The notes: generated from the letters alone by a model not told the origin. DNA of 64,000 bases from Trichostrongylus colubriformis (GCA_963978905.1 OZ022257.1:45518203-45582202), one strand, 5' to 3'; positions 9,131 through 21,420 are shown, counted from the stretch's first letter. Numbers and translations: made by a program.

Positions 9131-11478
9131 TCATCTCCTGCAGCACTGTGAGTTTCCACATGGATTGTAATTTTGCGGACATGGGCATTGATTGGTGTTG
9201 ACTTGTCGTTGGCAGCTCACGACGGCAGGCTGACAGGACTGAGTGCATGACTGTGCACATGCAGGTTGGCACTGTGACGACGGTTGAAAACGGACGTGAA
9301 TGTCGATGATTTGGTCATATGGTGAATGAGATGTGTATGTTACCATGAAACTTCACGTGACTTTGAAAAGCTCCTACCTGACTTTGTTGCATGCACTGAT
9401 TGGTGCACGAAGTCTCGCAACTGGATTGTCAGTTTGGTGATTGGAGTGATGTTGGAGGTAAATGGATCACCACTGTTATTTCGGTCATTTTCTTCTAAAA
9501 GAGATTTTAATCGAAGACTCAGTGATCGCTCGATGACTCAAGTGCTGAGGTATCTCTCGAAAACACTCAGTATAGTCCATCTCGGAGCGCCTGATAGGGC
9601 GTGGCCCCGTTTCCCCAAGTCCGTAGGCCACGCCCTATCAGGTGCTCAGAAATGAAGTGTAGGAGTCATATACGGGATCTTTTTCAGAACTTGACAGTCA
9701 ATTCTACCGGCCATAGATATCGAGAAGCTCACAAATCGATAACTTCTATTACAAACTAATGAGATTGGGTAGGTACCAGCTAAGCAATGATTGCTAACTA
9801 CGCCAACTTCAAACTTCTGTGGAGTTTTCAAAAAAAACCCACATCCTCTTCAAAGTTACCGTGAGCAACTTTAACGTTAAAATTGACCCCGAATGAGCGG
9901 TCAGGAGCCACATTCCACCATAAATTGGTGTGGATTCCGACTCAAAAACGAAACGATCTGTCGAAAGGGGAGCCAGTGCAGAAAAAAAGGACAAAAAAAA
10001 ATTACGGTAAGCCGAAAGACAAAGACTCAAGGCAACTACGTCGAGGGTTGGGCGGCGGCAAGCGTCGGTGGCCACTCCACTGGATTTCATGATTCCTGGT
10101 AAAGTAGCCATTCTGCCGCATAAAGCGCGTTCTCTGCAGTTGTAGGCTGCTTCATCTTCTCATGAAAGGCGTAACTTATTTATCAAATGAATGAGGTTTC
10201 AAAATGTGCGTTCTAATAGCATTCTCGTACAGTTTGTTGAATAAGTTGAAACTTCCGATTTTGAGGATCTACCATACATCATATAAAAAGTACTAGATCG
10301 TAATGAAGACAAAAAATTTTCACTTAGGACCGAAAATCGGCTTGGTTCTTGCGGGTAATGCTTTCATACTAACCTCCACAGGATTGCAGACCGGCTTACA
10401 GACATCGGTGCATTGTTGTTGACACTGTACCGGAGCGGAGTGCTGAGGGCAGGTCTGTGAGCAAGCCGATTGACACTGTCCACAACGGCTCTGAAAACTG
10501 GGAAATTGAGAGACCCACTATCACTGGTAATGTCGCATTCAACGCATACCTCTTGGTGCACTGGAGCAGAAGTGGGTGCTGGCAACATGCCAGGTGTGTT
10601 ATAGGTCAACTGCTTAATAAGCTGCTGTGCGTATTGATCATCGGAAATGCTGGAAATATTTTTTTTGTGATGAAGTCATTCCTCTTTCCTACAGTGCGAA
10701 GAAAACGCACCAACTGTTTTGGCAAGACTGATCACAGACAGGACTGTTCTGTGGTTGGCAGGACGACAAGCATTGCGTACTGCAAGCATTCTGAAACATA
10801 AGATGATTGAGAATAGTACAGATGGAAGATGATGGCTGGCTCCCAAATCTATTCGTACCTGCTGTATTGGCTGACATGCCGCCTGACAAGAGTTTGAGCA
10901 GCTCTGCTGGCACTGACCAGCAGGCTGGCAGCTACTCAGGCAGGAAGACTGACACGAAGGCATGCATTGATCGGCCTGAGCTTGCACAGCACATGGGCAG
11001 GACCTGCTAGGCATTTGCTGTGGGGCAGTACATTGGCACGATGGTTGTGCAGCGGTTTGTTGGCATAGGCAAACAGGAGCAGCTGCTGGCGAAGCGCAGC
11101 CACAAGATGAAGTCAGCGATGATTGGCGACGCCATCGGCCCTTAATGAAAAAGCATCAAAGGTACCAATCATTGCGCTCGGACTCGATAGCCAAGTATGT
11201 CATTACTGGTTCAAGGCTCAGACACGAACAACTAGGCTTGGGAGAGAGTTCGTGTTTTTAAATGAGCCCGCGGTCTCCTCTATTCAACCAGTGTTTCCAT
11301 TCATGAGCAATCTGTCTTATTTTTCATGGAATGTAATGTTGGCACTAAACAACTCATCAACAAGTAATCCACGAAGTAGTTAGTGAGCATAGCTCAAGTA
11401 GGAGATAATACCAGTGAGCATTCAACTAACCTCACCGCATGCATACCCAAGACAAAGTGTCAGCAGAACGAGCTTCAT
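9131..11478 (-). CDS. abu/pqn-like cysteine- and glutamine-rich secreted protein
   Basis: Minus-strand multi-exon gene. Exon 1 (11478-11436) encodes a signal peptide, MKLVLLTLCLGYAC. Exons at 11085-10859, 10790-10711, 10649-10550 and 10490-10374 join in phase (GT/AG) to give 189 codons rich in spaced cysteines, for example CQSSCLSSCQPAGQCQQSC. Two further Cys-rich exons (9420-9378 and 9271-9131, ending CGNSQCCRR stop) clearly belong to the same type, but the 9420 exon needs a preceding phase-2 end while the 10374 exon ends in phase 0. A small exon may be missed, or there are two genes. The pattern is that of the nematode abu/pqn family, secreted proteins of the pharyngeal cuticle also linked to ER stress. 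A TTTAAAA box lies ~35 bp upstream of the ATG. Confidence 0.7.
9571..9660. repeat. Small palindromic MITE in the abu-like gene
   Basis: Inverted halves CCTGATAGGGCGTGGCC and GGCCACGCCCTATCAGG are separated by ~22 bases, with weaker matching outward. The inner motif GGGCGTGGCC also occurs in the MITE at 26121-26257, so the two are probably related. It lies in the gap where an exon of the abu-like gene could not be placed. Confidence 0.65.
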
Positions 11479-12334
11479 CGGACCGTAAAGCCACTGCGGC
11501 CGGTTGATGGTTTTAAATGCTCGTTTTGCTCCGGCAATGACGGCCAATTCCGGTTCTTCTACGCGCTCGAAGGAACGACATGTTTCTGCTGATTAGACAC
11601 TCTTGAGCATGCGGACAAAATGTGCTCACATTGTGGATCGTAAACAAACAGCTACACGGCTCGAGTGTTACGTTGTTTACGTCGAACTGCAGGTGATTGC
11701 ATGGCAATATATCGCATGGCAATATGATCGTAAATTTTTCAAGGGCCATGACTGTAACGTTAATTGCAACAGCATTTTATGGGTACAATGTTCATATAGC
11801 CTCACGTGCTTCACTTGGGAATCTTTCTCTTGAATATAGCCAGAAAGTGATGGTGCCCTCCAACTTCTCTCCATGGCTTCTACTTGCTTTTTCTTTCAGC
11901 TCCAGAGAACACAGTCTTCATATTTTGATTCAATAGAAAAAGCAGAAGGGAATCTTCAACGAGCTAAGATTGCTAGACTGCCAAGAATTCCTGTTTTTCA
12001 GGGGCAGGTCCAGAATGGCTCAAGGATATCTTATACTGCGTCCACACCTATTCATATAAACTGCTTGGGAAAATGTATCTTTTTTCAAGTTCGGGTACTA
12101 GTAAACGGTCCAATTCACCTGCCAGCAAATCAGCAAGCTGCCATACTGATATATCTGTTACCCTACCCGAGAGACTGCTCCGCAATTAATCGATCTATCA
12201 GAATAAGGTTGCACGGATTAATTTCCAAGATGTAAGAGTATTAGAGCAATATCGTATAATTTTCATTTATGAAAATAGGAAATGGATGAACAGTTATATT
12301 GTGCAAATATTTACATTTAGTAAACGTTGTTTAA

Positions 12335-15300
12335 TTACGTATATATTTTCAACCAATCATACACATGTTCGTAGACCACCAGCATGATGGCACCACCTGA
12401 AAGAAAACAAAATTTGGATTACGAAACAAAGAAAGCGGAAATAATTGTATGATCACAATTTTTTGCATGATTCAGACCAACATAAGAAATTAATGCAGTC
12501 GAGAAGTGAAGACCAACCTGGTCCCACTCGCATCACTTTCGGCACAAGACCTTTGTAAAGTGCTCCGAGCCTGGATCAGCAAAATTTGGGGCAATCGACG
12601 CCATTTGACGGTAAAATACATTTGTGAAATGACGAAGTATCATTGCCTACCCTTCCTCTTTATAAACTAGCTCAAAAGTTTGCATGGTGCTCCCATATTT
12701 TCTTACAGAAGGATCTGGTTGAGGTCCTGAAATATAACTATTGAGAAGTTACTGATCTAATAGCGGTTGATGCACCGGTATTATTACGCGGTCTGCTGTA
12801 CTTTAGTATGTGGTACTGCAACAAACAAAGCAGCTTGCACTGATTAAAACGAACACGATGAGAGCTGAAAATCTTGCCTTGAATTCGCGATTTGACTACA
12901 TCAAATGGAATGTTTGCTGTAGATGCTAACGCACCAGCTGCGAAACCTAGTACAATACGGCCAGCCAGGTTTTGCGTATGAGATTCCTGAAAACGAAATT
13001 CAGCAGTGGATTCTGCATCAACTGCAGAAATGGAGTCACTAACAATCCTTTTTGAAAAACTGTAGCTGAGAAAGAAAGGTTGGTTGATGACTGCGTTCCT
13101 GATACATGAGGGAATATCTTGGTAATTGCCAGAATTTCATGTCTATTCTGTTCACAAAGTGCTAGCCTCAATGGGAATATTTCAAACACAAACCTTCCCT
13201 TTCGATAAAAGGTGTGAAGAAGATAGAGACAGATGAAATGCAAACCTCTGCGCTCGGAAGCATGGTTTTCAGACTGTAATAGAAGCCAAAGTAGACCATA
13301 TTCCACACACCATGCATCCAAAAACATGCATTGAATCCTGTAATTGTCCAGAGATCGACACATGTCGACACTTTTGAATTTTTTCAGGTAATCTCTTTCG
13401 TAAATATCACAATAAGCCGAAAAGCGCATATTTCAGCAAAAGTTTCCATAAATAAAACATCTGATGGCATTCTCATCAACGTTGACTCACCTTATGAGCT
13501 GCACAGGAAATGAAATTTAAGTAATCTATTTGAAACTACTGTATGTGGTCATGAAACGGAAGGAATATGTGGCGTGCCATAATAGGATACTATCCCCCCA
13601 ACACCCGTTCACAAAAATGGCAAGAAATGTGTTGCAAGGTGTGAGAGATTTACTTCCAAAGAGATGTATTCCAAACTGAAAATAATACCTCTGTAAAGTC
13701 CATTCGATCCCATTCCATCTGCCCGTATAATCTCTCGAGCCATCGCTGCACTCGACTTCTGCTACAAGAGAAAAACAACTCTTTTGTTCATTTCTATGTG
13801 CAACTGGGAAATTTATGCACCTTCATCAGTGGCACTTCCCGTTCTGCTTGTAACCTTACTTTTACGACTTCGAACGGACACATCACGAGCCCCTCTGTAA
13901 AACCAACGAACAATCCCGCCACTGAGAATGACTGAAGGTGATCACAGATGTGTTTCAGTAAGCAAAAACGTGTAACTCCCTGGGCGCAGACTGTGATGAA
14001 GTAGAAACCCATGAAACTTATAAAGTAAGTCATAAAATAGTGGAAATGCAGAATGGATCGAAATAAACAAGAAATCACGATTGATGGTGGAACATCGGGA
14101 CAGCTGAATAGCTTCTTGTACTGTTCAAATGCGAAGAACTTCACTGCACGTTTCGGTGTCAAAGAGACGAGTGGCGGTAGAATTCCCTGAAAAGCACCAG
14201 TCGTAAAGTGAACAAGCAAGTCGACCAACTTTTGCTCAAAGTTCACCCGACTGCCTTCTATATTTGTAAATATCCACTAGAAGTTGCAACACCAGAAAAA
14301 AAAATGAAACAGATGGACATTGGAACAGATAGCTTTCTCAAAGCTGTATGGATAGAGAATGGTCGGATTATCTGACCTCTAACCTTGTATACAAAAAAAA
14401 ATGCTGTATATTTTTCAATCAGTACCACCTTTTTGGTCACGAATACCACGCTAAATTGTAGCTTTTCCGCGGATTCCGCAAAGAATACCACACTAACTTG
14501 TAGCTTTTTCACGGATTCCGCAAAATTCCTACAAGAGTGTCTATATAGAAAGTTTCAGCAGCAAGCAAGTTGTTGCCCACCGAGAAGGTGTCAGGTGAAT
14601 GTGTCGAGGACTGTTCGTGAACCGGTGACACTGTAGTTGGGGTGGGAGGCACTCATTGTCGCGCTGTCGTCCCTCACTGGCCGTTCCACAATTATCAGTT
14701 TGTATACTCGAGTGTACCCCTAAGTTAAGACTTAAGCTGAACTATGCAAAAATAGCGCCGGACGCTCAACTCAGTGGATGGCCCCCCCCCCAAACTACAT
14801 TAGCACCAGTGAATCTACCTTATAGAATCCCAAATAACCTTCATTTCTGAAGGTTTTCAGCACACAGTCAATCATTCCTTTATCATGCTGCGCGACTTGC
14901 AGTCGTGTCTTGACCAGATCCAATGGGTGCAACATACATACTTCAACGAAACCTAAAAAATGCCACTACATTTGCTTACAACACCATGGACAGCCTGTTC
15001 TCTGTACATAATGGGTGCTATTGCAATGAAGGGACATCTTTAAAAAAAGGATGCTTATGTAAGCATCTTAGAGGGATTATTCAAGGGTCAGCCTGCATAC
15101 TCAGGCGCACAGTTGCGTCTAAGCCTTGATGGTGGGAAGAAGGGGTTCCTTTTTTCGATCCAGGCTCAGGTAAAAATAATATCCATAGTGTGATGCCCTC
15201 TCCCTCATTGCGAAGCACGCAATAATGATCCAGGATCTGTCCGCGCTGCTCAAAAGCACTTGAAAACGGTATACCACAGCTCGAACCTGCTGAACCTCCA

Positions 15301-15344
15301 GCAATTAACTGCCGTGCTCCATCTTTAGCCGCATTTGCTACCAT
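12335..15344 (-). CDS. Mitochondrial 2-oxodicarboxylate carrier (SLC25A21/ODC type)
   Basis: Complete 10-exon minus-strand gene: exons 15344-15287, 14952-14819, 14186-14079, 13931-13821, 13758-13689, 13337-13246, 12986-12878, 12726-12651, 12570-12518 and 12396-12335. They sum to 873 nt (290 aa plus stop) with every junction in phase. The three mitochondrial-carrier repeats show HPLDLVKTRLQ, PFEVVKVRLQ and PFDVVKSRIQ. The stretch GILPPLVSLTPKRAVKFF and the start ARQLIAGGSAG are typical of the 2-oxodicarboxylate carrier, which exchanges 2-oxoadipate and 2-oxoglutarate across the inner mitochondrial membrane in lysine/tryptophan catabolism. Intron 7 uses a GC donor (GC-AG). A GGCAG just upstream of the ATG could be a trans-splice acceptor. 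Length fits the family (~290-300 aa). Confidence 0.93.
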
Positions 15345-15519
15345 AGTCCTGCCAAGGCACATAATTCAAACAGATCCAAATTTACAAGCATTCAACTAGG
15401 TGACTTAAACAGTTATTAGAAAAGCTCGAATTTAAATTTTCAAATTAGCTCGAGAACTCACGTTAAATGGTGTTCATAGTTGTGGAACCTAGAAGATCTG
15501 AAAAAGGAGCAGATTACAG

Positions 15520-15725
15520 GGGTCAAATAAAGTCGGGGGAGGGGGGACGCAACTTTGCGTCGACGCGAAGCTCCTTTCCCTCCCTAGGCTTAGGCTAAAA
15601 CTGATATCCCCTCCTCCCACATGAAAAGGAATCTGTCATAGCATAAGTCTTACCTGCTTTAGTCCAAGAAAAGAAGCTTTGACGTCGGTGAAAATTTTGC
15701 GTTTCACTCCCGACTCATTTGACCC
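15520..15725. mobile_element. MITE with GGGTCAAAT terminal inverted repeats, copy b
   Basis: Same family as 6929-7144, in the opposite orientation: ends GGGTCAAATAAAGTCGGGG and CATTTGACCC. It lies just upstream of the carrier gene. The flanks GATTACAG and GATTACTA agree at six of eight positions, possibly a decayed 8-bp target-site duplication. Confidence 0.75.
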
Positions 15726-16154
15726 GATTACTATTTCACTAACACCTAGGTCAAAATTTTTTTTGCGGAAAACTCACCTATAGGAGTTATTCGGGACGGC
15801 GATCACGAATATGATACCCGTTCTTGACGATGGCACCAATTTGGTGCAATTGAACCAAACGGTGCACAACAACCTGTTTCCACCGAAACCGGGAGACGGT
15901 CGTTTGACGTTGCCCTTGCGCTAATTTTCAATGAGGCGCTGCCAAAGCTCGTCCCCTACAAAGCTCAAGCAAATCCGGGAGAGCCCACACGGCGAAGGAC
16001 GCGCCCCAACGGTGAGCAACGGCCCATGCGCCTCATCGGAATATTAGTAGCAAGGGCCACGCCAAACGACATACACCCATCAAAACCCGCTAAAACTAGG
16101 CATATATGGTTATTTGAAGTGTTAGTCACAAATATAGCACCCCTTAGAGGCGCT

Positions 16155-16386
16155 GGGTGTGGGGTCCTCGAGGTCGAATTTCCGCGCGGCCGCGCGCGAT
16201 GAGCGGCACGGCGGGTGCGAGTGCCAGTGGCAGGGCATGGCAGCCTTCAAGCGAGGAACTGTGGTATGAGTGGAAAGCGCAGACGTGACGCAGTCACGCT
16301 CGGCCGGGCGACCAAGGGCAATCGATACAGCGAGTCGTACGGGGGCGCCGCGAAGCGAAAATTCGACCTCGTGGACCCCACCCGAG
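16155..16386. mobile_element. GC-rich MITE with long terminal inverted repeats
   Basis: The left end GTGGGGTCC.CGAGGTCGAATTT is matched by an inverted right end (AAATTCGACCTCG.GGACCCCAC). The interior is GC-rich with no recognised protein. Fragments of the arm (GAATTTTCGCTTCGCGGC type) also occur near 27420 and 27775, so this is a dispersed family. Confidence 0.7.
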
Positions 16387-16572
16387 TCGCTGGCAGTAAG
16401 GCGCTCACCTTGCACCTATTTTGCCGATAGGGCGCATGGGCCGTAACTATCGCCCTGGCGGCGACCATCCAACCGCCGCCACAAATCTCAGACGCCGGCT
16501 GCCGTGCACTTGCGTACTGCTGGCAGGTACAGTCACCTTACGCCTAGTTCTAATCACCTAAATGCACAGCTT

Positions 16573-17085
16573 AAGATGGGGAGGAGGGAAAAACTCACCG
16601 GCGCGCGCATGCGGCGCGTGCTTGGTGACGTCACAGCTACCGCGCGACGCGACGGTTGCGATGGCCTGCGCTGGAAGGGTTGCTCGTCAATGAGAGTAAT
16701 CTTGCAGTCACTTCACCAAAGTCATGAAATGGTTTGCACTTTTTTAATATGTGTCTCCCCGCATGGTTATACATGGGACGCAGCACACACAGTTTTCTGA
16801 AACTTCTACATCATTGAACTTAGGCAAATCCATACGGCTGGAGAGGCTAGCCACATTAAAAGCTCTCCCAGCAGCCGTAAGTCTGCCATAGCAGCAATGC
16901 TTTCCGCAGCATTATGTGCTCACCCTTAATGTATTAGCAAAGCACCAACAAGGGGTCACCCTTTAGAAAGCGCATTAGTAGGAGCAAGGCCATTGCTCAC
17001 CGTCGCGCTGCGCGGAGGCTGTGACGTCGCCTAGCACGCGCCGCATACGCGCAACGGTGAGTTTTTCCGTGGAGCCCTTAAGATG
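16573..17085. mobile_element. Palindromic MITE/foldback element, copy A
   Basis: Arms of ~100 bp at each end are inverted copies (GGAAAAACTCACCG, TGCGGCGCGTGCT, GACGTCACAGC). The interior shares words with a second copy at 39033-39525: TCTCCCCGC.TGGTTATACA, ATTCTTGAACT-like and GTATTAGCAAA. The left arm contains a perfect TGACGTCA palindrome. No ORF. Confidence 0.75.
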
Positions 17086-17239
17086 GCACCTTACCACTGC
17101 ACAGCACTGTTCCATGTTAAAGGCACAATTCACGATAATTTTCGTGCGTCGTCTCGCTCAATAAGGACTCTGGAGGTGCTGAAGAGCACATAAGTGAAGA
17201 AAGAGCCGAATAATCTTTTCAAAAACCATGGTAATTAGG

Positions 17240-17600
17240 TGCCCCTGACCTTTGGCTTTGACGAGCCTTCAGACCAGAGGCAAACATTTCGACAAGTTTT
17301 TGCGTGATAATATCATCCGATAAGATTGCTGTTCCTATGGAAATTTTTCCTATCTTTTCTTATCGCAGCCGATATCGTGCCTCTTATACACGTATATGCC
17401 ACCGCTTCTCTGCTGGCAAATCGTAAGATGGGTGTGGGGAATCTTGAGACGGTGGCCGTCATCTGATTTACGGATTCTTTACGCGTTTAGCACTCACCCT
17501 CGCGCCGCGGTGATGGCACACATGTTGCTCTGGTGGAGGCGGCTATCTACTCGGGGATGGAATCAATATAATCATATTATCGTGTACTGTGCCTTTAAGC
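17240..17600 (+). repeat. Dispersed repeat, pair with 25617-25980
   Basis: Collinear with 25617-25980 through blocks such as CATCCGATAAG.TTGC, CTATGG, ATACACGTA, TTACGCGTTTAG and GGTGATGGCACACAT. No terminal repeats were resolved. The following ~400 bp (17750-18060) also shares words with 27880-28280, partly in inverted order. Confidence 0.65.
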
Positions 17601-18380
17601 AGAGAAGAAGTGAATACAACACCCCAAACTCTGCTAAAAACGATTATAACTAGGCGTAGCAAATGCACGGCAGCCGGCGCCTGAGATTTAGTGGCGGGCC
17701 CAGCTGACGTGTCTTCTGCGTCGGACAACTTGTCCACGTCATCGAACCTTACCGTTTTCATAGCTGATAATTACCGCATGAAGAACCCTGTTATACAGAC
17801 ACTGCAAATAACTGAGAAGTAGCGATTGTAACACAACCACTTCGGAGTGAGAAGATGTAGAGGACGGTAAAAACCGAAAAGGGGGAAAATTAGCCAGAAT
17901 TCACCAGTGGAATAGAATCCGGTTCGCAAAGGCTAGTAATTTGCAATGTTTGGTTGATAAGGTCCTTTATGTGGTAATTGTTAGTTCCAAGAATCGGAGG
18001 GTTTGGTGATGTGGATGAGTTACCGACGCAGAAGATGTGTTGGATGGTCGGCGTTAGGATGGCAGCTACGACCCGTGAGCTTCATCGGCAAATTATCTGC
18101 AATGGGCCGCGCCTAACGACCACCTCCCCGCGGTGCTAATATTGTGGGGAAGCCATACTGCTCACGCAACTTTTGCCCAAGCCTGAGAGCAGAGGAAACC
18201 TTTCCTTCACATCAAGGGTTAGGCGAAAACATACGTTGAGTGCGCAAATTAATGGCTGTACGATAGTAGCAGATGAAACATGGCAGCGGAAAGATGCCGC
18301 TCCCCAACTGCATTTGTAGCGATTCAGTGGATTTATGTGGTACAGAATATGTAGACGGGATTATGACATATTTATCTGTA

Positions 18381-18770
18381 GACAAGTAAGGAGAGCAAAC
18401 CGACGTTGGAAAGAAGCAAATGAGGCTCACTATCTTGTGGAGCCGTTGATCCTATGGATCTTAGATATGGACGCCCGTATAGAACGTCGTCTCAGACAGC
18501 GAGAAGACGAGGGATCGTCGTAATCGACGACGATACTCCGCCGGCAACAGAATTTTACAAAATGCATAGTTATGGCATGTGCGTAGAATTTTCCTTCTTA
18601 TTTGTGGAGTTTTGAAGCAGTGGCAGGTCCGAGAGGCTGGACGGCGATCGGTTACACCGCGACTGAGGGCTGTGGCTGGACGACGATTGAGGGGCAGGAC
18701 ACAGGTCGACGATGTTTGTGAAAATAGGTAGAATCAGTAAAACACGAATGGTTATGGACGTCGAAAATTA
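18381..18770 (+). repeat. Inverted arm 1 of a large palindrome around a mariner
   Basis: About 390 bp whose reverse complement is found at 19975-20396 with moderate divergence. It contains an open frame to 18523 ending RLRQREDEGSS that matches no family I recognise; arm 2 has a shorter version on the other strand. The arms may be two inverted copies of one repeat or the ends of a foldback element. Confidence 0.75.
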
Positions 18771-18997
18771 GCACAACATGCACGACGTTCCGCAATGCAA
18801 AAATCCCATCATTTTCCTTTTCTCAAATTAATCAATGCACCTATATCGTGCTAACCCTTCAAAATCAGGTTCATGCCCGCCTCGCTGGGAATACCACCCC
18901 TTCAAAAATCGCCTGTGGCGGTCATCGGTAATCCAGACGGCTGTCAGAATACCGTTGGGTTCAGTGGATGCTTCAGGCGATCAAAAGTGCTAAAATA

Positions 18998-19842
18998 TTA
19001 GGTTGGGACATAATTTCTGTTACAATTTTTATTCTTCTTGGGGAAAACAGTGGAAGCTCCTGGAATATTTGGTAGTGGGGGGTATACAAAGCGAGTGAAA
19101 GGAACTACTGATTGACACATTCATATTCTCTATGGCTTCAGCAGTGAATCTACGACAATTTCGCAAGAGGTACGAAATTCACGAACACCGCCCCGGTTCC
19201 TCAGCATGCAAGGTCACTAACCGAATCAACCAGTCGATGGTCCCAGTTACTGTCTCTCATATGGCGGCAACCCGATGGCTCGATCGACTCAAATTGAAAC
19301 AGAAAAAAATTTCAAAAAATTGCACAGAGAAAAAAATTTAAAAAAATTTTTCTAGAAAAAGGGCGAAAAATTGTCATTCAACACGACAGCCTTTGCCAAT
19401 CTCTGCTGCAGGCAATTGGACACCGTAGCCACAAATTTTACCGGAAAAATAGACCGAGACTTTCTCTTCACGACAACGCTCGCCCACATGTGGCAAAGTT
19501 GGCGTGTCAAAAGATCCAGGACCTCGGTTGGACGAAGCTCTCCCACCCACCGTAATCTTTGAACATGGTCCCAAGTGAATACCACCTATTCCGATCTCTG
19601 ACCCACTTCCTCGACGGACGGCGGCTCAAAGATGACGATGATGTCAAAATCGACCTCCAGACTTTCTTCGACCAGAAATCCCCAGACTTCTATAAGCGAG
19701 ACATCTATCATCTCCCTATTCCCTAGCAATACATTGTCGATTATAATGGTACATATTTTGTTGACTGAAGTTAGACACAAATAAAGAAAAATAAGTTTGA
19801 AATTTCTCGTCATTGTGTAACAGAAATTATGTTCCAACCTAA
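18998..19842 (+). mobile_element. Internally deleted mariner transposon
   Basis: 845 bp bounded by terminal inverted repeats TTAGGTTGGGACATAATTTC and the inverted GAAATTATGTTCCAACCTAA, flanked by TA on both sides. It keeps pieces of a transposase: an N-terminal helix-turn-helix stretch (LRQFRKRYEIHEHRPGSSAC, from 19150), a catalytic-core piece with HDNARPHVA (~19470-19500), and a frameshifted C-terminal end resembling FRSLTHFLDG and FDQKSPDFY. Full-length mariners are ~1.3 kb, so about a third is missing. Stops and frameshifts make it non-functional. Confidence 0.88.
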
Positions 19843-19974
19843 TATTATAGGCGGCAATGGAGCATCTCATGGTACTACATAGAATGGGTTTGCAGGCAGT
19901 TTCAACACAGCGGCGTCGTCCTCCTTGGGATGTACTTCCGTGATCTTCTGATCATCGTCATATAATATCATATC

Positions 19975-20396
19975 TAATTTTCGACGTCCATAACCATTCG
20001 TGTTTTACTGATTCTACCTATTTTCACAAACATCTTCGACCTGTGTCCTGCCCCTCAATCAGCGTCCAGCCACAGCATTCAGTCGCGGTGCAACCGTCGC
20101 CAACGATCGCCGTCCAGCCTCTTGGACCTGCCACTGCTTCAAAAGTCCACAAGTAAGAAGGAACATTCTACGCACATGTCATAGCTATGCATTTTGCAAA
20201 ATTCCGTTGCTGGCGGAGCATCGTCGTTGATTACGACGATCCCTCGTCGTCTCGCTAGCTGGGTCGACGTTCTATACGGGCGTCCATACTTAAGATCCAT
20301 AGGATCAACGGCCCCACAAGATAGTAAGCCTCATTTGCTTCTTTTTCAACGTCACGAGCAAGACATTGGTTTGCTCTCCCTACTTGTATAACTTTA
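19975..20396 (-). repeat. Inverted arm 2 of the palindrome
   Basis: Reverse-complement counterpart of 18381-18770, sharing blocks such as the sequence around TCGACGTCCATAACCATTCG and GATCCATAGGATCAACGG. It is slightly longer than arm 1 through small insertions. Confidence 0.75.
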
Positions 20397-20564
20397 CCAG
20401 ATGATTATCACGTTGAAACTAGAATTCTTGCTGCTCCATACCAGGGAACCAATTGGCGGTAAGTATAGCGGTCCTGCGGCAGCAGTAAGTTGATTAAGTA
20501 CACATACGACTGTAGACTCTCCAACAGAGCCTATAAATAAAATCTAATTTGTACATTTTCAGGC

Positions 20565-20740
20565 TTGATAAAGGCGCTAGGCGCCGAAAGCTTGCCTATA
20601 AGGCTAAAATATCTTTTGCAACCAATTTTTGCAATCGGTTTTGTAAAAGCTGTTTTGAGTCTTTTGGAATAAAATTTTGGAAGTCTCACATTGCCTCATA
20701 CACATTTAGAATTCTTGCTGTTAAAGGCAGCTTCAGGGGA
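20565..20740 (+). mobile_element. Penelope-like element 3' tail fragment
   Basis: Shares the 3' end of the Penelope-like insertion at 61994-62864: the structured block GGCTTGATAAAGGCGC...GCGCCGAAAG and the terminal GAGTCTTTTGGAATAAA.TTTTGGA. No coding part remains. The structured block forms a 5-bp hairpin (GGCGC/GCGCC) next to GAAA, as in the other copy. Confidence 0.65.
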
Positions 20741-21420
20741 TATCCGGACGAAAATTAAAAGAAGTAGTGAATATGAAAGCCGAGATGCCTAGTATCAGGA
20801 CAGTGGAGCAAAAACGGATGGAAATGGCCAAAAACCCGGGAAATAGGACCCCTTCCCACCGTAGGTTCTAGGCGCGGACGACCCTTCCCTCAAGATGCGG
20901 ATAGTCCGCATAGGTTTCCCATTGGCATTACCAAGGCGTAAACATGAAGGGATGTTCGGAAATGCGACAGCATCAAATTTCATGTGGTGAGCTTCAAGCT
21001 AAAAATGAGTAAACGCGGTGCGATACTTTCAATCCTGCCGATTTCCTTGATCAACCTCACCGTGACCAACCACTAAGCACTTCGCCTGGAGGCGGGCTGC
21101 CCTAAACCAAGGCGGCTTGTCCTGACGAGGCCGCCGCCACAGCTCAAGGGGGCGCCTTCCGCGGGGAATTTCGCCATGCATAGGCCTTTCAGACCCGTAG
21201 TTTTTCACTGAATAACTCCTTTTGGGATTTCTTATCACCCATATTATCCCTAACACTGCCTTTAAGCTGCAAACTCATCAAAGCCAAGGGTCAGAAACAC
21301 TTTGTTTGCAAGGCTTTCGAAAGGTTTCTTTGTTTTTCTCCGCAACTGTGTCTTCAGCACTCCCAAAGTCTCTATGGAGCGCAACGAGGCACGAAATTTG
21401 TCGTGAACTGTGCCATTAAG
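20741..21420. other. Gene-free, GC-rich patches
   Basis: GC-richer segments at 20820-20960 and 21030-21190 without a recognised gene. 21191-21420 carries short minus-strand ORFs related to sequence near 30640-30730. Confidence 0.3.

Noticed and set aside
9883..10102. Overlapping lysine/arginine-rich plus-strand ORFs inside the abu-like locus
   Set aside because: Two frames open together over A-rich sequence; basic residues reflect composition, not a protein family.
16122..16468. Overlapping ORFs on both strands in GC-rich DNA
   Set aside because: They track the GC-rich MITE; ORF length is explained by low stop density.
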